64,000 nt of DNA, taken from assembly GCA_010093605.1 (NCBI GenBank), contig MU004182.1:2279195-2343194 (forward strand), given 5' to 3'. This DNA comes from Lophium mytilinum (taxonomy: Eukaryota > Ascomycota > Dothideomycetes > Mytilinidiales > Mytilinidiaceae). The notes beneath the pieces are model-generated. The model saw only the letters and a list, made by a program, of their open reading frames with translations, was not told the origin of the DNA and did not search any database. The position numbers and the translations under genes are program-made. Below are positions 54,168 to 64,000 of the stretch, in pieces. Each line of letters opens with the position of its first letter. Within the stretch, counting starts at the first letter, position 1.

Positions 54168-56503
54168 CTACGCGGTATTCCATCTTCCGCATCCGTCACA
54201 AATCATATCTCTCAGGAAGTCATGATCTAGTGACTCCCGCCGCTCCTTAACTCGATGTCTGACTTCCACTGCAATCAAGTCAACGGCCTCGAGCACCACC
54301 TTCACGAAGTCGGGGCTTGCAGCTTTTAGGGTGACTCTGACGGGTTCCCCGGTTCTCCAGTCTCGCGGAGGCGAGTTTTGAATTTCCGAGTTCCACATGG
54401 ATCGAATAGCTGTTACATCTGCGGCGGATAATAAGGGTTCGGTGGCAGTGTCGAGCGATGGCATGGACAGAGCACCTAGGAAGCCGTCGATATCGGTAAC
54501 GACAAGACGTCTCTCCGCAGAGTGCGGTTCAGAGTCGGAGGCCTTCGGCGCCACGCTAACGAAGCAGTACTGGAAGCCAGTAGCGTTATACCCTTCCAGA
54601 TCTCCCCTCTGCTGAAAAACAATGGCGGTCCATTCTCCTGGCTCCGAGTAGCGTAAAGTACCGAGCGCACCACAGCGGTGACTGTTGCTGTTATTAAAAA
54701 AGGTGGGCGCGAGAGGGCGGATTCCAAAATCAGGCTAGAGTAGAGTCAGCGATAGTTTTCATTCAAGTATTTAAGAATGCGAGTCATCTAAGGATTCGAG
54801 TCCGAGCAAGGACGAATGTGTATACATAGACCTTCTTCTCGCTCAGAAATGAAGCACTCCAGTGGATGTTAGGAAGTCAATAAGAAATGAAACGTACCGC
54901 AGGACCCACAGCAAGAGAGGCTGCAACAAATCTACTATCCGCGTTGCCAATCGCATAGTCACGGAAGTTGGTACTGCGTAACATGCGTGCGATGGTGCAC
55001 ACGACGTGACTTAGAGGAGCACATGCATCTCGAATATCTGCGAATCTGCTTGGAGAATGGTAATGGTGTCTCCCAACTTCAGGACGAAGCTTATCACAGA
55101 GATTTCGTAATGCGGCATCGCGACCAGCCGTCATATCAGTGTCCCTCTCTTCGAGCTCAAGCCGCAGAATTTGAGAGACAGGTGACGTGTGCCCGGGTCC
55201 GGTCATAAGATTATATGGAGAAGGCGCGGACTGTTTGCCGGTAGCGAGAAAAGCAATGAAAATATCCGTGTGAAGCAATTCGGAAACACCAGATTCGGCT
55301 ATTGCAGCTACCGCAGACTTCAAGTCGAGCTGCGGCATATGCATGAGAACGACTCTCTTCAGGATCTTGCAGCTTGACGCCAACGCTTTCAAGTCTTCGC
55401 CAGTGATATTGCACAGGGAGAGGTCGAGATCTGTTGCCGTAGAAGTGACTTTAAGATCCTCCAACAACTGGAGGATCGCGGTTCTCGGCATTTCAGAGAA
55501 CGGACTTAGATCGATTTTAGCTTCCCCTCGGAACGCCTTCCGAAAAAGGGCAGTTCCGCCAGGATACTTCGAAGAGAAGTCATTAGCGAGATATTCAAGG
55601 AGAGCTTTTCGAGCCATTGTTGTGAAATCGGGGAGCATTTCGGCATCCTGGATCCAAGTTCCGTGTTCGGGGTCCTCAAGTGCTATTTGAACCACACGCC
55701 GAAACGAAAGCGTACGGAGGCTGGTCATAGAGTTTTCCAATGGCTTTGGCGAGTTCACTGGTATGGCTGAACAGTCCAGATACCCTGGAAAATCGGCTCG
55801 GTCCCGCCATCTCTCCTGTGGCCATGTTTCCTTGAGTGTCTCTTTCGATATAAGTGGTCTCGCGTTGCATCTCATCAATGCTGGGTCCAAGTCCAACGGT
55901 TCATCGTGACAGTCTCTGACATATTCTGTACCTTTCAGAGGAGTGAAATAAGGCTCTCGCGTAGCCGCTTTATCCTCTTCCTCTTCTTCTCCCTCGTCGT
56001 CATGCGTCGGATACCGACGCTGTAGACGTACGAAGCAATACCGTATTTGATTCATATCCGTGATATCGAGGACTGTGATGCCATCATTGCTGGCGACCTC
56101 ATTGAGCTTTGTGTTGATCCGCAATACGTGCGCAGAGTTGGCGTAATGTGGAGGAAGACATGAAGCGCCAAGTACAAGGCAAGTAAGGATGAATGGGAAG
56201 GGCCGCGGACCAACTCCACCGCCCTGAGGTGTCTTGTAGTTCCAGGTCTCTTCGTTAAGTGTCGCAGCATGCTTGAGGTCATGGCGTAGTAATGCGCGAT
56301 TGGCCGGCGAAGAGAAGATTTGGTATAGCAAGTCACAGTCTTCAAAGAATGAGTCAACATGGAGACAGGTGTGGAAACTCAAACTCGGTGAACTTACGTT
56401 GAGGTGCAGTATAATGATCGTGCAGCTGGTATTGAGCGACGGCCAGCACGCGATAACGAAGCTTGACTCTCGCTATCACGAATATTGGATGTTCTTGTCC
56501 CAT
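54168..56503 (-). CDS. Unknown 704-residue protein, tandem paralogue A (LRR-like segment)
   Basis: Three exons, 56503-56398, 56339-54898 and 54734-54168, phases 1 and 0. The start MGQEHPIFVIARVKLRYRVL and the junction into HCDLLYQIFSSPANRALLRH match paralogue B exactly in exon length (106 nt) and phase. Residues about 330-420 contain a leucine-rich-repeat-like stretch (DLSPFSEMPRTAILQLLEDL, ATDLDLSLCNITGEDLKALA, SCKILKRVVLMHMPQLDL). Exon 2 has an acidic run (EGEEEEEDK). The C-terminal exon has FNNSNSHRCGALGTLRYSEP then EGYNATGFQYCFVSV and a charged end. No enzyme motif. The family is unknown to me; the LRR-like part suggests protein binding. Confidence 0.75.
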
Positions 56504-57169
56504 ACCAATGGTGAAACACAATTTTGTATTGGAGCTTCGGAAAAGAAGTCGTGAACACTCGTTGGGCAAATGGCTGCTCACAACGACTGCATTGCCGTTT
56601 ATAGAGATTGTTCGACAAAGAGAGAAGAGGGACGTGGGTGCAGCGGCCTAAAACAGGTCACTGGCGCTCGCTCGCGTAGCGCTCACATGATCCCATATTA
56701 TCCACGTGCCTTTGTTTTGCCCATAGGCGAATACATACCTCCTCACGAGGCCGGACGAGAGTGCCTGGGCACCTGTTTCAAAGCTATAAAGCCCTCCTGG
56801 GACTGCTACCCTGAAACTGAAGCCCGAGGATCGGTGACGGTTGTTGCGACTACCATTAGCAAGATATGCGGTGATCACAGAGACCTCCACCTAACCATGG
56901 ATCGAGGCACCTGCCAAAGCTTTACACACTGATCATGTGATCATTGATTAATAGTGTTGTTGGAATCTGTTTCACCATCACTTCTGTACTACTCTTCCTT
57001 GCTGATTGATACTTCTTTACCACTTCCGGTTGCAGTCTCGTCAAGACCAAAAGAGTCAAGTAGCTGATCTCCAGCTTGAGAGCTCGAATCCCAGTTCAAA
57101 GTTAATGAGCCCTCATTGAAGCAATCAAACTAGTAGGAAACAGCACCTCTTCATAGCGGCTGCTACTAC
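56504..57169. other. Intergenic, no supported gene
   Basis: About 670 bp between the two paralogues; a 120-codon plus frame at 56,570-56,932 has no recognisable feature. Confidence 0.55.
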
Positions 57170-59503
57170 TCACAGCCTCAGATTACCACACATCTTACAG
57201 ACCCCGGAATTGGCTCCAACCCTCCTATCGATGGCTCCAAACCTCCTAGCGATGGCTCCAACCATCCTATCGATGGCTTCAACCCTCCAATCGATGGTGG
57301 CCTTGATGTCTTTGAACACCTCTAGACAAGCCAACACGAACCCCTTCTCCAGGACTTTAAGATGTAGACCTGCAGTCTCGGTCACCCACATGGCCTTGAG
57401 GCGTTCTGCTTCTTTAGTGGAAATGGCCTTGAGGCGTTCTGCTTCTTTAGCGGAAGTGGCATTTTGGTACCGCGACCCCATCACGATGTCCAAAAAGTCA
57501 GATGCCTCGGCAACTATGACGTCTACATCTGATAGAGACGTGCAGTCACTATTTTCAACCGTAGTGACGAAAGCGTAGCCAACGCTCTTGATCTGGTTAT
57601 CTTTATCCATGATTCTAGCGGAAATGACGGTCCAAGTTCCAGGGCTGAGCGATTGGAACGCCGCGGTGGCGTGGCAGCGACCAGTCCCGGGACCGTGGAT
57701 AGGCGTATTGGATATGAAGGCGGGTAAGTGGCGAACTTTGTAATCGGGCTACGCATTAAAATTAATTGTTAGCCATTGCCTGGACGCCCTAGCCCGATTC
57801 TCCGGGTAAGAGATCTACTTACAGCATCTCCAAGGGCAAAAGCCGGCCCAGCAACCTGACATTCGTAAGGCTCAGACGGGGTCACCTCGAGATCCACACA
57901 GCGGAAAACGCCATTGAACAGTCGTGTCAGGGCGCATATTAGGTGCGTGGGCGTGGCCAGCGCATCACGTACGTCAAGAGTTGCGACTGAGTAGCAAGAC
58001 CTCTCTATGTTCTCTAGGTCGACGTAAAGCCTTCCATACGTGTCCGCTGATAACAAGGAGGGCGCACGGAATCCGGGCCAGCGACGACCTATATTGTCTT
58101 CGTGCAGCACAATATGAAGGATCTGAGCGACGGGAAAGGCGGTATTGGGGCCGATTAGCTCCCTCGGTCCGTGGTCTGGAAGGCTGCGGCCTGTTGCTCT
58201 ATACATCGGGTGTGTCCATGATGTGTCATAAAGATCACTATGGAACAGCTCGGTGATACCTGTGCCGGTAATTGCTGAAATAGTAGACGCGAGACTAAGT
58301 CCGGGTAGGTGCATGACTATCAGTTCTCTAAGATTTTTAGAACTCTGAACGATTGTTTCTAGGTCTTTGCTAGTAATATCACACATCGAGAGGTCTAGTG
58401 TAGTGGCACTAGTAAGGACGTCAGGATCTTTTAGAACCTTCATAATGTCGGCGTTCGGCCAGGACGAAAAGGGACTGAGATCCAAATGCTCTTTTCGACG
58501 AAGATGTTGTATCAGCAACGGTATGCCACCTGGATGTTGTGGCAGCTCTTTCGCGTTATCGGTGAGTGAGTTCCAAAGCATAAGATTAAAGAGGTCGACA
58601 GTCGCAGCACGTTCGAACCACCAATGATCCGGATGATGGAGAGCTTCTAGGAAGAGACACGGAAAAGACAATGCAAAAAGAGAGGGAGGTCTCGGCAGCG
58701 GCTCGCATTTTCTTTCGATGTCGTTACGAGAGCACCAGGATGTCCACGGCCATGTGCGCCGGAGTGCATCGGCATCAATGAGTGGAATGAAACGGAACCA
58801 GCTTGAAAGCTCTTCGGACGTAGTGCAGCCACTGTGGTATTTCATAAACTCCTCCGCAGTGAGGGGTCTCGTTTGGTACTTCTGCAGAGGATCCTTCGGA
58901 AGTTCCGGATTCCGATTAAGGGAACCCATTTGCAAGAAGCAATATCGAATGCGTGAAAGATCGGTGATGTCAATAACAGTAGCGTTGCTATCGTTATTGT
59001 GGTTTTCCCACCGCTCATATGGTATTGTTTGGAAATCTCGCATCTCAGCTACCTTGCTGTATTCCGGAGGAAGACATGCCGCTCCAAGAGCCAGGCATAG
59101 CGATAGGAATGGCAAAGGTTGTGACTTTTCAGTAAGCCGGTTCCAATATTCATCTTCCGAATTTGCGGCATGTTTCAGGTCGTGGAGAAGCAAAGACCGG
59201 TTAGCGAGGGAGGAAAAGATTTTGTATATCAATTCGCAGTCTGTGTCGAGCAGTCAGTGACGGTCAAAGCGCGGTGAACTATTATGCCTAATTGCAAAGG
59301 GTCTTAAAGCACCCATGGCAGTTGGAAATGAGTGTCTGAATACCCATCACAAGACAGTAGAGAATCCCACATGGTGGGATATAGAAGCAACACTTACGAC
59401 GAACAGCGAGATCGGCTCGCAAAGTTGGAACAATGGCCACTGCAAGCCCTCTATAGCGATGGCTGAGTTTTGCGATTACGAATATCTTGTGTTCGCGAGC
59501 CAT
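57170..59503 (-). CDS. Unknown 700-residue protein, tandem paralogue B (LRR-like segment)
   Basis: Three exons, 59503-59398, 59240-57823 and 57748-57170, phases 1 and 0, giving 700 residues. The start MAREHKIFVIAKLSHRYRGL and the junction HCELIYKIFSSLANRSLLLH parallel paralogue A. The LRR-like stretch is present (HLDLSPFSSWPNADIMKVLK, ATTLDLSMCDITSKDLETIV, NLRELIVMHLPGLSLAS). The C-terminal exon begins PDYKVRHLP, aligning with PDFGIRPLA of paralogue A. It then departs with a Lys/Glu/Ala-rich tract of two 11-residue repeats and four 7-residue repeats (AIDRRVG-type), absent from A, which could form a coiled coil. It ends GVCKMCGNLRL. Function unknown. Confidence 0.75.
57211..57294 (-). repeat. 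21-bp tandem repeat, four units, coding
   Basis: Four units of 21 bp on the plus strand (consensus TGGCTCCAACCCTCCTATCG plus A), differing at one to three bases each. On the coding strand they give the heptads AIDRRVG, AIARRFG, AIDRMVG and AIDWRVE near the C-terminus of paralogue B. Confidence 0.88.
57390..57455 (-). repeat. 33-bp tandem repeat, two units, coding
   Basis: Units 57390-57422 and 57423-57455 are near-identical and encode two 11-residue repeats with the shared core KEAERLKA in paralogue B. Confidence 0.88.
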
Positions 59504-59943
59504 GTCAACGAGCGAACTCTTCTCTGTTCGATTGAACGCAATAAAAGTGTAGTGATTAATCCTGAGTGCAGCGTGAAGAAGCAGCGAGCAAAAGGAAAGC
59601 GGTATTATGTTCGTTGGGCAATCGCGCCTGCGTGACCTGGCACTATAGACCTCTGGCCCTAGCTGAACTGAATGAAGGCATTGTCAATGTTCGAAGGTGC
59701 CTAAGTACACGTATCCCATCAAGCACAAGCTTTCATCACTGTGGAGTATAGACTCTATGTGGACTTCGTGCTAGAAACACCACCGATTGCGATAGGACTA
59801 GAAGCACCACGGACAGCGATAGGAAACACTGTGCACAAAGCTATTACGCCTCTGGAAGGATTATGATGTTTTATACTTGGAATGGTTAAGAACATTGAAT
59901 GAGAACATATTCAAAGAAACGCGTTGACTGCAAAGACTGTCGC
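59504..59943. other. Intergenic with a short tandem repeat
   Basis: About 440 bp between two minus-strand genes. Contains a 27-bp imperfect tandem duplication at 59771-59797 and 59798-59824 (both start CTAGAA(A/G)CACCAC and end GCGATAGGA). Nothing else recognised. Confidence 0.6.
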
Positions 59944-60546
59944 TCAAAGTTTCGGCTTACCCTTCATCCTTATCCATAAGCCCTGGCCCTTCACCAAGAC
60001 GTCACCTTTCGCGTCTTTCACCACACAGCTCAACTCTATTTTACTACCTAGATCATTTACTTTTGTTTCAAAGCCAATAACCCCGGGACACGGTATGGGG
60101 CGAAGGTAGTTGATTTTCAACCACGCTGTCGCCATCCAACCAGCGAGGTCAGGCTCCTTCTCCTCGCCCTCATCCTCTAGACTGTCCCGACCATAGATAA
60201 GCTTGCCGTTGTGTTTTTCAACGCATAGCATGCCCCATGCCAGCGCTTCGTCAATGAGGGTGGACATGGCACCGCCGTGCATCATTCCCGGGAACCCAGT
60301 CAGGCCCGGGCCGTAGGAGACGAGGGTTGCGACATCTGTGATCAAGCCGTCGGGTGTTTCGGGTTTCTTGCAGAACTCGTACCAATGGCGCACGCCGTCG
60401 TTACTGCGCATCGTCTTGCGGTTGAAGCAGTCTTGGTTGCCCGTCGCGGTCAGACGGCTGCCGCGGATGGAGGCGGTCCATTGAGGATCGGAGAAGAGGG
60501 GGAGGGCCCACGGGAGGGACTTGAAGGTTTCGGGGTTTATAGCCAT
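59944..60546 (-). CDS. Hot-dog fold acyl-CoA thioesterase (PaaI/THEM4-like)
   Basis: 200 residues, intronless. Predicted to hydrolyse acyl-CoA (family knowledge). The helix-containing hot-dog motif is SYGPGLTGFPGMMHGGAMST followed by LIDEALAWGM, with the HGG loop and the catalytic acidic residue in LIDE. Later come LKINYLRPIPCPGVIGFETK and a final strand ALWIRMK-like (GLWIRMKGK). Length and order match the fungal THEM4/PaaI group. The physiological substrate is unknown. Confidence 0.9.
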   Translation of the reverse strand: MAINPETFKSLPWALPLFSDPQWTASIRGSRLTATGNQDCFNRKTMRSNDGVRHWYEFCKKPETPDGLITDVATLVSYGPGLTGFPGMMHGGAMSTLIDEALAWGMLCVEKHNGKLIYGRDSLEDEGEEKEPDLAGWMATAWLKINYLRPIPCPGVIGFETKVNDLGSKIELSCVVKDAKGDVLVKGQGLWIRMKGKPKL

Positions 60547-62560
60547 TGGGGTAAGGAGGGATGCGTGGTTGATGTCTCGTGTGTTCCTAGGCGTGAATGA
60601 GAAGAATGCGGGGGAGAGGATAGCTATATATCCTGCGGCAAGCCCATCGCCTCATCCCAGCTCGCCAATTCTCTCGATGATGTGTTAGGCGTCTGCTCTG
60701 GCCGCATAGATGAACACCACGGCACAGGCTGAGTCTGGGAGCTAGGAGGTAGCGGGGAAGCTCAGCGGTTGCTGCTAAAGGCTAGCTTTCCGAGAGAAAA
60801 CAGGTAAGCCTCTCTTCTTGTAGATCAATAACAGGCCTGCAAAGAGCATGCTAATACTAAGGTGATATCGAGTAGACGTGACTTCGACAAAGCGTAGAAC
60901 CTTCCTTCATCGTTATGGACTACGAGCATTAGGGCGACCTGGCGGGCGAAATCGAGCGGATGACTAAGCGGCGCTAACGCTCAAAGCATCAATTTCAGGC
61001 GTTCCTCACATCAGCACGGCGGCTATGTATGTAGCTGAGAATATAGGAGCTATTGGAACCTTTTACTGTCATGATAACTGTGCATTATGTTCCTGTTTTT
61101 CTTGCCGTTTGACACCCGGGTACGCTGCCTCCTTAAATCCGAGGTTGACTAGAGAGACACTCTCCTCCTCTTCTACAGGCAATTTTACAGCCTCGAACGC
61201 CGGAAAATATGATGGCTTCGGCGAAGGGCTTCCAACGGCCTGCCAACCACCACCTACTTCGTACTCTGTTGGACCGCGTCGCTTCTACGTGGTATCTCCT
61301 AGCCATTAAATTATCTACTCACAACTCCACTAGTCATACAGCCAAAAGAAGTCATCAAGGAACCTGAAAAGCGAGTCGATGGAAAGGAGTGTCTAGGATC
61401 TCACCAAATCCTCCTTAGAGTCTACTTCGGTGAATGCTACCGGTTCACCTTTGTAGTCTACACGAAACTGCAATTTGGCCGTGTCCAGTATCACCACCAG
61501 ATCATAAGTTGCAGATATGTACTTCTGTCCGGTCTCCGGGTCGTGGAAGCTACTCTCGTACCACAGCTTTTCGCACTCGATACCGTGCTCAACTGTGCAG
61601 AACCGCTCAACACGGGCAGACGATCAGGCGATGAATCGGAAGGTCTAAAAAGACTGGGAGGAAGAGCAATTGAGTCGTCAGAAAGCCCAACAAGAACAGG
61701 CCAGTCTCCAGCACCCTATTCGTGCTGAGGTGGAGGCAGATATTAAGAAAAAGCGGTCCAAACGCTCTATCTTCCTCCCTTCATACCCTCTATCATCAGC
61801 ATTCTGTCCATGTTTGTAGACATTCCGCCAGGTGTATCGGAGACCCTCAAGTCGTGGATGGGTAATGATGGATCCGGAAACGTGTGATCCAGTTTTCCCT
61901 AGTCTAATTTACCGGGTTCGAAGACTAGATATGGCAGGAAAGCCAATGCAAATCTCTACCGCTACTTTCGCATTCCGAGACCATGCTGAGATTCACATGC
62001 GAGTAATCCGACGCTGCCGAAACATGTATAACAGGACGGTTCGACACGGCACGAGAAGAAATGGGGTGGCATGGTTCAGCTATAATATCGGTCAGCCAAC
62101 TAAAAATAGCACAGGCAGACGACTTGCTGCAGGCAAAGACGATTCGAAGACGTGCTTCTAGAGAAGAAGTACGAATGATACATCTGGACACTGTACACGA
62201 CATATCGCAAACCTCCGGTCACCTTGCGTGACACTAAGGGCGCATCGGAGAGTGATCATCTGGACCACAAGCTCATAAACGAGGTAACCGCTTCCGGCCT
62301 CAGCCTTGTGAGCAGAAACGCCCCAACGCCGCTTTAAAACGGCCGATCCCGAGACGCGCGCAACGCCAGAAGAGGGGCCGAGACTCCTATCAACAAGAGC
62401 AAGCCTGCTCAAAAGAATGAATCTTCGTGTTCCTACCCGGGAATCCGAGAATCTCTACGGGGATGCCTTATGGCAGTATTTTCACGGCCTTCATGCCTTC
62501 CATGAACCCTGTATCTCCAATACAGAATGTAGCGGCGGGCAAATCGGAACGCGTTGACAG
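60547..62560. other. Unresolved region with coding-like fragments
   Basis: 2 kb without a gene I can model. From about 61,900 to 62,560 three plus frames in turn look coding: AETCITGRFDTAREEMGWHG and IISVSQLKIAQADDLLQAKT (62,010-62,190), then DTKGASESDHLDHKLINE (62,230-62,283), then VPTRESENLYGDALWQYFHG (62,430-62,500). They cannot be joined by introns of normal length, since the candidate between the last two is only 32 bp. These may be exons of the coiled-coil gene that follows, or remains of a decayed gene. Confidence 0.4.
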
Positions 62561-64000
62561 TATGCAAGCATCTGTGCAGCCATTGAAACCCTCGCATCAG
62601 CGAAAAATAGAGAAAGAGGTGCGAAGTTCCCGTCAAAGCAAGCGAGTCAGTCTTTTAATGATTTACAGTACCCTACTTGGGAGCCACCATTAAGTCCGCA
62701 CACAACAACCCAATTTCCTTTGGATCGAGACCCACGACCGCGGCCTAATACTGTAAATGAATCTCTTCATGAGAGAAGCCAGTCTCGCGAAGTCACTGAA
62801 AACAGTCAAGAATCGAGGCTTGGTATGCTACCCTCTATGAAACATACAGAATTATTCAGGTGGACTTACAAGTGGTACCACAGCGCGAGGAGACCGAGGA
62901 AGTTCGAGAGGCCCTGGATACAAACGAAATGAGACGGTTCGCGCAAGGTCATATTCAAAGAGTGTAGGTGGAATGTCACATTTCATCAAAGATCGACCTG
63001 GTGTAAGTAACTTTCTCTCTCAACATCTGTCTGAGCCGATAGCTCAAATTTCTAGCTCAACACATCTGAAAAGATGTCACGCTCAAACGATGTCCGCTGT
63101 AATAATAACGTCCACGCTACCTTCGAAACCAAATTGGAAGACTCCCGTGCCCAGACCGAAATGTGGAAAGCGGCGTACCAGGAGTTACAAGAAAATTTCA
63201 TCCGAAACGATCAAAAACTCAAAGATACTCGGGATGAGCTCGATAAAGCGCTAGCTGTGAACGAACGTACGAAACAATCCGTTACCAAGATGCAAAAAGC
63301 CATGGACGATAAGGAGCTATTTCTAGGCCCTCAGATGACAGACGACGACATCCAGACTAAGTTCAAATCGCTTATTGGTTCCATCAAAACCTGGTCGTCC
63401 AGCTTCCTCGGTGACTACTCGAAGCCCAAGTTCAGTCAGGAGTCTGTCCTCGGATACGCACAGGTTCTTTCGCTTTGCCCTGAGGTCCGCTCCATCGAAA
63501 GTACTCTTGCTAACAAGAAAAATCGGCGCCTTTTCGTGCGAGGCTGGACTGCGTATGTCATGAGCGATCTGGTGTTTCGACATCCAGTACCAACGCCGGG
63601 TGGGGAAGGTCCCAAAAAAGTTGCATTTTCGGACCTATGGTTGGAAGAAAGTGACAGAAATAGTCTGCGCGAGTTGGAAAGTAGGCTCTTCTACGATAGT
63701 GAGTACGAAGCCCAAGGCCATCCGCGCATCTCTTCTTTAGGATGATGACAAAGACTAATCTAACACCGCCCAGAATCCTATCACCCTCACACGTTCAATG
63801 ACTGGCGCGCCTTCACCATAGAGCTCCTCTCCAAAACATACAGAGATAACGGCCTCACGGACAATGCCAGGACGCAGATTACCTCCGCGGCGCGGGAGAT
63901 CATGAGTCTCATCGGGGTCTGGGCAGCTCCCGAGCGGCATATCGAGCTCGAAAACAAACTCATATCCATTTTTGAAGATGCCATAAAGCTATCGCAGCTT
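62561..64000 (+). CDS. Coiled-coil protein of unknown function, both ends missing
   Basis: Exons 62561-62822, 62860-63002, 63056-63698 and 63774 to the window edge agree in phase (1, 0, 1). The 37-bp intron between the first two is unusually short, so the first exon is less sure. The early part is polar (QYPTWEPPLSPHTTTQFPLD, then Ser/Arg-rich). After DRPG|LNTSEKMSRSND comes a coiled coil (FETKLEDSRAQTEMWKAAYQ, ELQENFIRNDQKLKDTRDEL). A globular helical part follows with FKSLIGSIKTWSSSFLGDY, RRLFVRGWTAYVMSDLVFRH and HTFNDWRAFTIELLSKTY. The pairing of a central coiled coil with this globular part recurs in unnamed Pezizomycotina proteins. The ATG at 63074 is a possible start if the upstream exons are wrong. 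It continues beyond base 64,000. Confidence 0.6.

Noticed and set aside
1-64000. CRISPR arrays, retroelement genes, rRNA
   Set aside because: Looked for regularly spaced short repeats, reverse-transcriptase or integrase motifs and rRNA-like sequence; none seen. The tandem repeats found are adjacent units, not repeat-spacer arrays.

Overview
The window is nuclear DNA of a filamentous ascomycete (Pezizomycotina; Dothideomycetes would be my guess, but nothing here fixes the class). The reasons are compact genes with introns of about 40-180 bp, gt...ctaa/ctga...ag splice signals, fungal-only families (Zn2Cys6 regulator, PKR1, AFI1, LaeA-like methyltransferase, Thr/Cys-rich secreted proteins), and one transposon whose interior looks saturated by RIP (repeat-induced point mutation: TpA-rich, CpA- and TpG-poor, no open frames).

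Layout. 0-7.6 kb: QRI7 (mitochondrial t6A enzyme), a Cys/Thr-rich secreted protein with a duplicated module, a CCC1/VIT1 metal transporter and a SANT-like nuclear protein. 7.6-12 kb: gene-poor, with several families of decayed direct repeats and then a GC-rich stretch. 12-25.5 kb: a secreted tyrosinase, a surface protein, a LaeA-like methyltransferase, pyruvate decarboxylase, a protein kinase and MTQ2 (eRF1 methyltransferase). 25.66-28.88 kb: a 3.2-kb Mutator-like (Hop-like) DNA transposon with perfect 95-bp terminal repeats and a 9-bp target duplication. It sits inside what was a roughly 190-bp promoter shared by MTQ2 and the succinate dehydrogenase assembly factor SDHAF3. 29-37 kb: SDHAF3, a small prenylation-motif protein, PKR1, an acetyltransferase, and a Zn2Cys6 regulator with a stop inside its zinc cluster, tail-to-tail with an MFS transporter. 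38.7-49.5 kb: a PAN/Apple-like secreted protein, a five-exon chimeric gene, a myosin-type light chain and AFI1. 50-60.5 kb: two tandem F-box paralogues, two membrane proteins, two tandem paralogues of a 700-residue unknown family and a hot-dog thioesterase. 60.5-64 kb: a poorly resolved stretch leading into a coiled-coil gene that runs off the window.

Most genes are unrelated housekeeping or accessory genes; I see no biosynthetic cluster. The most unusual object is the gene at 40,875-44,734. Its five exons join with matching phases into one 1159-residue frame carrying a bZIP basic region, an AreA-type GATA finger, a Whi3-type RRM and a C-terminal two-helix membrane module. All exon boundaries were worked out by reading splice signals and phases by eye; none is backed by transcript data.
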